Positions 5,678-13,103 of a stretch of 19,693 nt of DNA are shown in pieces. A program made the translations under genes and the position numbers. The notes below the pieces were generated by a model that had not been told where the DNA came from, ran no database searches, and was given only the letters and a program-made list of their open reading frames with translations. Location: contig JBNJGE010000039.1 in assembly GCA_051747505.1 (NCBI GenBank), positions 1 through 19,693 of the forward strand, read 5' to 3'. Position 1 is the stretch's first letter. Each line of letters opens with the position of its first letter. Origin of the DNA: Albimonas sp051747505 (lineage in GTDB: Bacteria > Pseudomonadota > Alphaproteobacteria > Rhodobacterales > Rhodobacteraceae).

Positions 5678-8672
5678 ATGAACGAGACGCCGCGCCTTCG
5701 GCACAGAGAGGTTCCGGGCCGGCTCCGCCTGGGCTTCGACGGCCTCCGCGGCCGGGCCGCCCGGGGCGAGGCCGTCGCCGCCCGCCTGCGCCGCCATCCC
5801 GGCGTCCGCGCGGCCGAGGCCCGCCCCGCCACCGGCAGCCTGATCCTGCGCTTCGATCCCGCCCTCGGCCATGACGCCATGGTCGACGCCGCCGTCGCCG
5901 CTTTCGCCGCCGATCGCTCGCCCAGCCCCGACCCGCCGGCGCCCGCCGCGACCCTCCCCGCGCCCCGCCCAGAGCCCTCCCCCGGCGCAGAGGGCCCCGC
6001 CCATCCCTGGCATGCGCTGGAACCCGACGAGGCCTTGCGCCGCCTCGGCTCCGACCTGACACTCGGCCTCGCCTCCGAGGAGGCGCGGCGCCGTCTCGGT
6101 CGCTACGGCCCCAACCGCCTCGCGAAGCGCGCCGGGCCGACGACCTTCCAGCTCATCGCGAAGCAGCTCGACGGCCTGCCGGTCGTGATGCTGATAGGCT
6201 CGGCCACCTTCTCGCTGGCCACCGGCGGCGTCGCCGACGCCGTCGCGACCCTTTCCGTCGTCGCCGTCAACGCCGTCCTCGGCTACGTCACGGAGGGCCA
6301 GGCCGAGCGCACCATCGCCGCCCTCACCGGCCCCGAGGACAACCCCGTCAGCGTCGTCCGCGACGGCGAGCGCCGCACGCTGCAGGCCGTCGAGCTCATC
6401 CCCGGCGACGTCATCCTCCTGCGCCCCGGCGCCCGCGCCCCCGCCGACGCCCGCCTGCTGGAGGCCCACGGCCTCAAGGTCGACGAATCCGCCCTCACGG
6501 GCGAATCCCTGCCCGCGAGGAAGCGCACCCGGCCTCCCGAGCCCGAGGACGCTCCCGTGGGGGCCCGCGCCACCCTGATCCATGCCGGCTCCATCATCGC
6601 CGAGGGCCGCGGCGTGGCGCTCGTCACCGAAACCGGTCCCCGCACCGAGGCCGCCCGCCTCCAGCAGCTCTCCGAAACCGCCGAGCGCCCCGAGGCGCCC
6701 GTCGAGGCGGAGCTCGACCGGCTCGGCCGCAGGCTCGCCTTCGCCAGCCTCGGCGCCTGCGCCGTCTTCGCCGGCGTGGGCCTGCTGCGCGGCCACACAC
6801 TGCCCGTCATCCTCAAGGACGCCCTCGCGCTGGCCGTCGCCGCCGTGCCCGAGGGGCTGCCGATGGTCGCCACCACCACCCTCTCGCTGGGCCTGCGCCG
6901 GATGGAGCGCAAGGGCATCCTCATCCGCCAGCTCAGCGCCGTGGAAAGCCTCGGCGCGCTGCAGACGCTGTGCCTCGACAAGACCGGCACCGTCACTCTC
7001 AACCGCATGAGCGTGGTCGCGGCCGTCCGCGGCCGCGACAGCGTCGAGCCCGGCGACGCCGAGGCGCTCGCCGACCTCCGGGATCTGCGCCCTCAACTCC
7101 GACGTGGAGATGGCCGAGGGCGCCCCCGCCGCCGGCTCGCAGACCGAGCGCGCCCTGATCGATTTCGCCCTCGCCGCCGGCCTCGACATCGAGGCCCTGC
7201 GCGCCGCCCGCCCCCGCCGCCACACCATCGAGCGCGCCCCCGACCGCCCCTGGATGGCCACCTTCCACGAAGGCGAGGGCGACCCCGTCGCGCTCAAGGG
7301 CGCCCCCGAGGCCGTCCTCTCCCGCTGCTCGCGCATCCTCGGGCCCGAGGGCTCCCGCGATCTCACCGACGAGGACCGCAACGCGATCCTCGAGCACAAC
7401 GACCGCCTCGCCGCCCGCCCCGCCCGCGTGCTCGCCTTCGCCAGGGGCCCCGCGCCCGAGTCCGGCCCGGAGGACGAGGCGCCCGAGCTCTCCGGCCTCA
7501 CCTTCCTCGGCCTGCTCGCCATGGCCGACCCCGTTCGCCCGGGCGTGCGGGAGCTCATCGCGAAGATCCGCCGCGCCGGCATCAGGCCCGTGCTGATCAC
7601 CGGCGACCAGGCCGCCACCGCCGGCGCCGTCGCCCGCGAGGTGGAGCTGTCGGGCGACGACCCGCTGCGCATCGTCGACTCCACCGAACTGGCCGACCTC
7701 GCGCCCGAGCTCCTCGCCGCCCTGGCGCGCGAGACCCATGTCTTCGCCCGCGTCGCCAGCCACCAGAAGCTCGCCATCGTCAAGGCGCTGCAATCCGCGG
7801 GCCGGGTGGTGGCCATGACCGGCGACGGCGAGAACGACGGCCCCGCCCTAGCGGCGGCCGATGTCGGCGTCGCGATGGGCCGCGAGGGGACGGAGCTCGC
7901 CCGCGACGTCGCCAACGTCGTCATCCGCGACGACGAGCTCGCCACCCTGGTCGAGGCCATCGCCCAGGGCCGCGCCATCTACCGCAACATCCGCCGCTCG
8001 CTCGAATTCCTGCTGACCACCAACATGTCGGAGATCGCCGTCTCCATCGTCGAGGCCGCCCATGGCCCGGGCGAGCTGGAATCGCCGATGGAGCTGCTCT
8101 GGATCAACCTCGTCACCGACGTCCTGCCCGGCCTCGGCCTCGCCCTGGCCGATCCCGACCCCGACGTCATGGAGGTCCCGCCCCGCTCGGCCGCGGACGC
8201 CATCGTCCCCTCGACCGACTATCGGCGCATGGCCCTCGACAGCGGCACGATCGCGCTCGCCGCCCTCGTGCCGCATTTCGTGGGCCTCGCCCGCTACGGC
8301 CCCGGCGCCCGCACGCGCGGGATGACCTTCCTCGCCCTCTCCCAGGGCCAGCTTCTCTACACTCTCGTCTGCCAGCGCCGCGACCCGCGGGAGCTGCGCC
8401 CGGGCCGGCTGCTGGAGAACCGCCGCCTGGACGCGGCCCTGCTCGCCTCCTCGGCCATCGGCGCCGCGCCCTTCTTCATCCCCGGCCTCGGCCGGTTGCT
8501 GGGCGTCGCCCCCCTGCGCGGCGGCGACCTGCTGCTCTCCCTCGGCGCGGCCCTCGCGCCCACCGCCGCCGTGCTCGCCCGCCGCTCCGTGCGCCTGTCG
8601 CTGGAGCGCCTGCCGCACGAGGCGCCCTCGCCCGCGACCCCGGAGGCCCCGCCATGCGCAACTTCGTCCTGA
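5678..8672 (+). CDS. P-type cation-transporting ATPase (P2A/Ca2+-like) with N-terminal HMA_2-like domain, frameshifted
   Basis: After correcting one extra G near 7080 this is a 997-residue ion pump. Residues about 10-75 form a cysteine-free HMA_2-like domain (PGRLRLGF and ATGSLILRFD). The cation-ATPase N-domain starts near 108 (HPWHALEPDEALRRLG). The actuator motif TGES is at 274-277, the M4 motif PEGLP at 391-395, the phosphorylation motif DKTGT at 434-438, and the hinge motif TGDGENDGPAL from 714 (usually TGDGVNDAPAL). M5 has N782 and E785 in TTNMSEI, and M6 has N810, T813 and D814 in NLVTD, matching SERCA calcium ligands. Calcium or manganese is therefore more likely than a soft metal such as copper. 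As written, the first frame turns into non-homologous sequence after residue 468. GGAG at 5671-5674 supports the ATG. The end overlaps the next gene by 19 bases. Confidence 0.88.
7079..7082 (+). other. Apparent +1 frameshift site in the P-type ATPase
   Basis: Upstream the ATPase reads in the frame of 5678 (…AEALADL R). Downstream the conserved sequence ICALNSDVEMAEG is read one base later, from 7083. Removing one G from the GGG at 7080-7082 gives an uninterrupted DLRICALNSDVE, the form expected in this family. Either a homopolymer-type sequencing error or a recent single-base insertion would explain it. No slippery heptamer or other recoding signal was recognised. Confidence 0.85.
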
Positions 8673-9769
8673 CCTCGGAGGCCGTCGCCGCCGGCCACCC
8701 CGACAAGCTCTGCGACCAGATCAGCGACGCCGTGGTGGACGCGAGCCTGATGGACGACCCCATGGCCGGCTGCGTCGCCGAATGCGCGCTGGCCAGCGGA
8801 ATCGCCTTCCTCTCCGTGCGCCATGGGCGTGAGCCCGGCTTCGACCCCGCCGCCATTACCCGCCGCGTGCTCGAGGCCGAGACCGGCGCCCCCGGCGCCC
8901 CGGCCACCGTGATGCTCGACATGGTCCGCCTGCCCGAGCTCGCCGGGCCCTCGGCGGAGGCCGACCGCATGACCACCGCCTTCGGCTACGCCTGCGATCA
9001 CGGCGCCGACCTCATGCCCCGTCCGCTGATGGCGGCCCACCGACTGCGCGAACGGCTCGAGGCCGCCAGCCGCGGCGCCTTCTCCGACTGGCTGTCGCCC
9101 GACGGCGTCGCCCAGGTCGCCATGCGCTTCGCCGATCGCCGCCCGCAGGCCGTCGAGGCCGCCGCCCTCGGCGTCTTTGTCGCCAAGGACGGCCCCGAGG
9201 GCGCCGACCTCGAAGCCGCCCTGCGCCGCGAGGTGCTCGACCCCGCGCTGGAGGCCGGCGACATCCCCGCCTCGCGCGAGCTTCGTCTCGTGGTCCAGCG
9301 ACAGCCCGGCGCGGGCGGCCCCCGCGCCCATGCCGGTCTGACCGGGCGCAAGATGTCCAGCGACACCTATGGCGGCTTCTCCCGCCACTCCAGCTCCGCG
9401 CTCAGCGGGAAGGACCCCTCGCGCGTCGACCGGATCGCCGCCTACGCCGCGCGCCAGGCCGCCGTCAGCGTGGTCGCCGCCGGGCTCGCCGCCGAATGCG
9501 AGGTCCAGCTCTCCTGGGTCCCCGGCGACGAGGCCCCCGTCACGGTGGAGATCGACACCTTCGACTCCGCCGTCGAGCCGGAATCCGAAATCGCCGCCCG
9601 CCTCGCCCGCTCCGTCGATTTCCGCCTCGGCGCGGTCATCGAGCGGCTGGATCTGCACGGGCTCCCCGCCCTGCATGACGGCGTCTTCTACCGCCTGCTT
9701 GCGCGCGGGCCGCATTTCGGCCGCCCCGAGCTCGACCTGCCCTGGGACCGCCCCCTGACCCTGCGCTGA
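8654..9769 (+). CDS. Divergent S-adenosylmethionine synthetase-like protein
   Basis: This is a 371-residue member of the MetK family, but clearly not an ordinary MetK. Family motifs kept are TSEAVAAGHPDKLCDQISDAV (GHPDK at 14-18), FGYACDHGADLMP near 110, AGLTGRKMSSDTYGG from 227, SGKDPSRVDR from 251 with AAYAAR, and HFGRPELDLPWDR near the end. The GAGDQG loop before FGYA is replaced by AEADRMTTA, so the residue aligned with E. coli D118 is R105. The E. coli PDAK site (K165) reads PDGV, with V152. K269 becomes R257, and GGGAFSGK becomes SSSALSGK. It may be a specialised synthetase, an enzyme with another substrate, or a SAM- or ATP-binding pseudoenzyme. It overlaps the ATPase by 19 bases, so it is probably co-translated with it, and it ends 7 bases from a convergent gene. 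Confidence 0.85.
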   Translation: MRNFVLTSEAVAAGHPDKLCDQISDAVVDASLMDDPMAGCVAECALASGIAFLSVRHGREPGFDPAAITRRVLEAETGAPGAPATVMLDMVRLPELAGPSAEADRMTTAFGYACDHGADLMPRPLMAAHRLRERLEAASRGAFSDWLSPDGVAQVAMRFADRRPQAVEAAALGVFVAKDGPEGADLEAALRREVLDPALEAGDIPASRELRLVVQRQPGAGGPRAHAGLTGRKMSSDTYGGFSRHSSSALSGKDPSRVDRIAAYAARQAAVSVVAAGLAAECEVQLSWVPGDEAPVTVEIDTFDSAVEPESEIAARLARSVDFRLGAVIERLDLHGLPALHDGVFYRLLARGPHFGRPELDLPWDRPLTLR

Positions 9770-9776
9770 CCGGCCC

Positions 9777-10262
9777 TCAGCTCTCGGGCGGCGGGATCAG
9801 CGACAGCGCGCTCATCATGAGCGTGGTGGCCGGCCCCGCGACCTGCCCGCGGGCGAGCTGAACCGCCGCGCCCGCCGCCAGCAGCAGCGCCAGCGTGGTG
9901 CGGAAATCCAGGCTGCCGGCGGTGCGCCCGCGGATCTCCTGGTCCATCCGCATCATCCCGAAGCGGGCCGCCTGCCCGACCGGCGGGGGGGCGGCCGCCC
10001 GCTCCAGCCTCACACCCTCCGCCCGCTCCAGAAAGGCCCGCAGCGCCTCGGCCGGAGCGTCGGCCTCCAGGATCACGCTGCCGGTGGCCGGGCGCGCCAG
10101 AACCCGCCGCGCCCCCGGTGCAGCCGAGACCGCCTCGGCCAGCCGCTCCAGCCTCGCCTGCGACGGCTTGCCCGTCAGGCGCAGCCGCGCCCGCCCGCGG
10201 CACAGATGCGCCAGCCGCGCCCTCACCGCGGCGCTCGCCGGCGCGCCCTTCGTCTCAGTCAT
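9777..10262 (-). CDS. Small HMA_2-domain membrane protein
   Basis: This 161-residue protein has an N-terminal HMA_2-like ferredoxin-fold region at about 15-85. It shows LCRGRARLRLTG, then APGARRVLARPATGSVILEADAP, closely paralleling the N-terminus of the neighbouring P-type ATPase (PGRLRLGF … HPGVRAAEARPATGSLILRFD). No CxxC metal site is present; the single cysteine is C21. One or two hydrophobic segments follow at about 122-156 (LALLLAAGAAVQLA and PATTLMMSALSLI), so it is probably membrane-anchored. It overlaps the DUF5132-like gene by 8 bases, forming a two-gene operon that converges on the SAM-synthetase-like gene. It may act as a regulatory or assembly partner of the pump; that role is inferred from shared domain and position only. 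Confidence 0.75.
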   Translation of the reverse strand: MTETKGAPASAAVRARLAHLCRGRARLRLTGKPSQARLERLAEAVSAAPGARRVLARPATGSVILEADAPAEALRAFLERAEGVRLERAAAPPPVGQAARFGMMRMDQEIRGRTAGSLDFRTTLALLLAAGAAVQLARGQVAGPATTLMMSALSLIPPPES

Positions 10263-10551
10263 CGCCCTCGCCGCCGCCCGCCCGGCCGGTGGCGGACGCC
10301 GGCCGGGCGGAGCCTTCGGCCTCCGCCTGCTCGGCGTGAAGATCCGCCTGCACTTCGGCCGCGATGTCCTCGAAATGCTCGTAGGCCTCCGCGCCCGCCC
10401 TGCGGAACTCCGTGTAGGCGACCGTTCCCGTCCTGACCGCCGCGCGCGCCACGGGGCGGGAGGCCCGCGCCACCGCCACCGCCACGCCGGGGATCAGAAG
10501 CATGCCGCCGGCCGTCACCGCGGCGCCGACGATGAACCCGCGCAGAAACAC
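10255..10551 (-). CDS. DUF5132-like small membrane protein
   Basis: This is a 98-residue protein with one hydrophobic N-terminal stretch (residues 3-28, FLRGFIVGAAVTAGGMLLIPGVAVAVA). An amphipathic, alanine-rich region follows (ASRPVARAAVRTGTVAYTEFRRAGAEAYEHFEDIAAEVQADL), and the tail is acidic and Gly-rich. This layout (hydrophobic start, RPVARAAVRTG, Y-E, ED-AEVQADL) is how I recognise DUF5132 proteins, which I recall as frequent neighbours of HMA_2 proteins and P-type ATPases. The start is GTG at 10551 because GGGAGAG stands 5 bases upstream and homology begins there; the frame is open far upstream into the kinase gene but carries no family signal. It lies 77 bases after the wzc-like gene and overlaps the next gene. 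Function is unknown. Confidence 0.7.
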   Translation of the reverse strand: MFLRGFIVGAAVTAGGMLLIPGVAVAVARASRPVARAAVRTGTVAYTEFRRAGAEAYEHFEDIAAEVQADLHAEQAEAEGSARPASATGRAGGGEGDD

Positions 10552-10556
10552 CTCGG

Positions 10557-10563
10557 CTCTCCC
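10557..10563 (-). promoter_or_regulatory. Ribosome binding site deciding the DUF5132-like GTG start
   Basis: On the minus strand GGGAGAG lies 5 bases before GTG at 10551. It sits in the 77-base gap after the kinase gene and is the only good ribosome site in this frame near the family-like sequence. Confidence 0.6.
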
Positions 10564-10628
10564 TTGCCAGACTCGCGCCCTGCCGCCGGTGTCGCCCAGA
10601 AGCTTCCCCCGCGCAACCGCCGCGCGGC

Positions 10629-12884
10629 TCAGTTCGCGTAATATCGGTTCGACGCCTTGTAATACTCGGAGTTGTAGCCGCCGTAGCCGTACTTCGCCAT
10701 CTTCCGGGTGTTGATCTGCGTCATCGCCAACCCCGCGATCCGCACCTTGATCTGGGCGAACTGGTTGAGCCCGTTGCGCACAAGGTCCCTGTTGGTCGCG
10801 TTCCAGCGCACGCAGTAGAGCACCGCGTCCGTCAGCGGCGCGATCACCCGCGCATCGGGCACCGCCAGCACGGGCGGCGTGTCGATCACCACGAAGTCGT
10901 AACGCTCGCGCGCCTGCTCGAGGAACTCCCGGAACCTCTGGGAGGAGAAGACATCGGCCGCGTTGACCCGGGTCTCCTCGCCGATGATCACGTCCAGCCC
11001 CGTGCCCGCGTCGTGATGGACGGCCTCCTCGAAGCTCTGCTCGCCGGTCAGAAGCCCCATCAGCCCGTTGCGCGGGGCCTCGGGGAAGTAGTCGCGGAAG
11101 GTCCGCCGGCGCAGGTCGCACTCGATCAGCAGCACCTTGCGGCCCAGCCCCGCCGCGTTCTGCGCCAGCAGCAGCGAGCAGGTGGTCTTGCCCTCCTTCG
11201 GCAGCGAGGAGGTGAGCATGACCATTTCCGGCGTATGGTCCACATCGGCCAGCAGCACGCCCGTGCGCAGGTTGCGGATCGCCTCCATCAGCGCCGAGGA
11301 CGACTTCTCCGTCGCGTAGTCCAGCAGCCCCCGCCGCGCGCGCACCGGCGCCACCGGGATGGCGCCCAGCACCGGCAGCCCCGTCGCCTCCTCCAACTCC
11401 TCGGAGGTGCGGAAGGCGCGGTTGAACTGCTCGAGCAGCATCACCACCGCGATGCCGACCAGCCCGCCCAGGAAGCCCGCCGCCAGCACCGTCAGCGTCT
11501 TGTTGGGGAAGGAGGGGTCGAGATCCACCACCGCCGGGGACAGGATGCGCGCATCCGCCTGCTGCACGCCCTGCTGGACCGAGGTCTCGTTCAGCCGGCG
11601 CAGGAACTGCTCGTAGATGCGCCGGTTCGCCTCCGCCTCGCGCTGAAGCTGGCGCAGCTCCACCATGTCCCGGGTCTGGCTCTCGAGCTGGACTTCCAGC
11701 TTCTCGATGGAGGTCCCGACCGCCGCGAGCTGATCCGCGGCGCGCTGCCTCTCGACCTCGTACTGGACCAGCTGACGCTCCGCCGCCGCCTCGAAGCGCG
11801 CCATCACCTGGGGCGCGGCTTCCCCGTCCGCCGCGGCGAGCTCCTCCGCCAGGCCCTCGAGCCGCGGCTGCCGGGACAGTTCGGCCACCGCCGCGTAGTC
11901 CGAGTCCGCCAGCGCCGCGGACAGCCGCTCCGCCCGCTCGCCCGCTTCCTCGCGCGCCGCGCGCAGCTCCTCGGTGCGCTCGCGAAGGTCCTTGAGACGA
12001 ACGTTCATCGCCGCAAGCGCCTCCTCGGAGATCAGGCTGGTGGAGCTGTTGTAGGCCTCCACCGCCGCCTCGGAGCGCTCCAGCTCGGTCTTGAGGTCGG
12101 CCACGCGCGACGACAGCCACTCCGTCGCCGCCTCCGTCGCCTCGAACTTGGTCTCGAGCTGGTCGAGGATGTAGAGGTCCGCCAGCTTGTTCGCCAGACG
12201 CGCCGACAGGACCGGGTCGTCGGTCTCCACCGTCAGCGAATAAACATAGGTGTCCGCGCGCGAGACGACGGTGAGGCTGTCGAGCAGCCGGTCGATCGCC
12301 TCCTCCCGCGCCCAGTAGCTCTCGTCCAGCGCCTCCCGCCCCGGCGGCGCCTTGTCCTGGACCGCGCCGCGGACGGCGTTCTTGACCAGCGTCGCCGCCT
12401 GGAGAACGCCGGCGACCAGCAGCGGGGGATCGGGCTCCTCCACGAGGGCGGGGTTGAAATAGGGGTGCTCCACGAGGTTCTCGGCGTCGACCACGCGCCC
12501 GGCCAGCGCGCGTGAGCGCAGGACCTCCGCCTCGGCCAGGATCGAGAAGTAGTCGGCCGAGAAGCCCGACACCACGCTCTCGACGTCGATGATCCGCTCC
12601 TGGCTCTCATCCATCATCACCACGGCCGTGGCGGTGTAGAGCGGCGTGATGGCGTAGACCAGCGCCACCGCGAGCAGCGCGAAGGCGAAGCCGAAGCCGG
12701 AGATGGTCAGCTTGCGCTGCCAGACGCTCCGGGCAAGCGCGCGCAGATCGACGCCTTCCGCCTCCACGCGCGCCGCGCGCTCCCGCGCCGCCGCGCCCGT
12801 GTGATCGACCGTCTCGTTCCGCCGGCGATCCGTTTCGCCACGCACGCCAGGATAGTCGTCCAACAGGCTTGCCCTTTCCGCCAC
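10629..12884 (-). CDS. wzc: Wzc-type polysaccharide co-polymerase and tyrosine autokinase
   Basis: This is a 751-residue inner-membrane protein expected to control polysaccharide chain length and export through cycles of tyrosine phosphorylation. A Wzz domain begins near residue 45, with the first membrane segment at about 59-80. A long periplasmic coiled-coil region follows (about 230-440), and the second membrane segment is at about 464-486. The cytoplasmic BY-kinase domain has Walker A SSLPKEGKTT with K566, Walker A' VLLIECDLRR with D590, and Walker B FVVIDTPP with D668. The C-terminal 20 residues hold seven tyrosines, the usual autophosphorylation cluster. The A' motif reads ECD rather than the common DAD. 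The GTG start at 12884 is uncertain; TTG at 12863 is an alternative, and the long open frame further upstream looks non-coding. Confidence 0.9.
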   Translation of the reverse strand: MAERASLLDDYPGVRGETDRRRNETVDHTGAAARERAARVEAEGVDLRALARSVWQRKLTISGFGFAFALLAVALVYAITPLYTATAVVMMDESQERIIDVESVVSGFSADYFSILAEAEVLRSRALAGRVVDAENLVEHPYFNPALVEEPDPPLLVAGVLQAATLVKNAVRGAVQDKAPPGREALDESYWAREEAIDRLLDSLTVVSRADTYVYSLTVETDDPVLSARLANKLADLYILDQLETKFEATEAATEWLSSRVADLKTELERSEAAVEAYNSSTSLISEEALAAMNVRLKDLRERTEELRAAREEAGERAERLSAALADSDYAAVAELSRQPRLEGLAEELAAADGEAAPQVMARFEAAAERQLVQYEVERQRAADQLAAVGTSIEKLEVQLESQTRDMVELRQLQREAEANRRIYEQFLRRLNETSVQQGVQQADARILSPAVVDLDPSFPNKTLTVLAAGFLGGLVGIAVVMLLEQFNRAFRTSEELEEATGLPVLGAIPVAPVRARRGLLDYATEKSSSALMEAIRNLRTGVLLADVDHTPEMVMLTSSLPKEGKTTCSLLLAQNAAGLGRKVLLIECDLRRRTFRDYFPEAPRNGLMGLLTGEQSFEEAVHHDAGTGLDVIIGEETRVNAADVFSSQRFREFLEQARERYDFVVIDTPPVLAVPDARVIAPLTDAVLYCVRWNATNRDLVRNGLNQFAQIKVRIAGLAMTQINTRKMAKYGYGGYNSEYYKASNRYYAN

Positions 12885-13103
12885 CGGCCAGCCGCCGGGA
12901 GCGGGCCCTGATCCTCGACCAGCCCCGCCCCGGCCGGATTCGTTCTTATCGCGCCGCCCGGGAGGGTTGCACGCGAAAGTTTGCCGCGATGCAAACTCCG
13001 CGGCCCGCCCGCCTGCCTTTCCAAGCGCCAGGGCGGCGTGTAGCAAGGCGGCTGCGGGCGGCGCGGGCCGCGCGCCCAGGCGGCACGGGAGCGCCCAGCG
13101 CAG
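12885..13103. promoter_or_regulatory. Divergent intergenic region between wzc-like and wzy-like genes
   Basis: These 219 bases separate two divergent polysaccharide genes and should carry both promoters. The centre (about 12950-13000) has a lower GC content than the rest, including GATTCGTTCTTATCG and a clear palindrome described separately. The part nearest the + strand gene (13020-13100) is GC-rich, with no obvious motif and only a weak ribosome site before ATG 13104. No gene is seen. Confidence 0.5.
12978..12997. promoter_or_regulatory. 20-bp perfect dyad, candidate operator
   Basis: AGTTTGC-CGCGAT-GCAAACT has perfect 7-bp arms around a 6-base centre. It lies near the middle of the divergent wzc/wzy intergenic region, where one bound regulator could control both directions. 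A partial copy of the half-site (GTTGC) stands just upstream at 12966-12970. The 20-bp dyad form resembles binding sites of LuxR-, LacI- or similar dimeric regulators, but no regulator gene is in the window. Confidence 0.55.

Noticed and set aside
5519..7978. 819-codon open frame on the minus strand opposite the P-type ATPase
   Set aside because: It runs antisense to a gene with full family motifs, and its translation is Ser/Arg/Ala/Gly-rich without recognisable domains. Long antisense frames are expected at this GC content.
9764..9782. GCTGA-N7-TCAGC stem at the metK-like/HMA_2 convergence as a terminator
   Set aside because: The 5-bp stem arises from the two facing stop codons and has no T-tract, so it is too weak to call.
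11013..12515. 500-codon open frame on the plus strand opposite the wzc-like gene
   Set aside because: It is Arg/Gln/Leu-rich with no motifs and lies wholly antisense to the BY-kinase gene.
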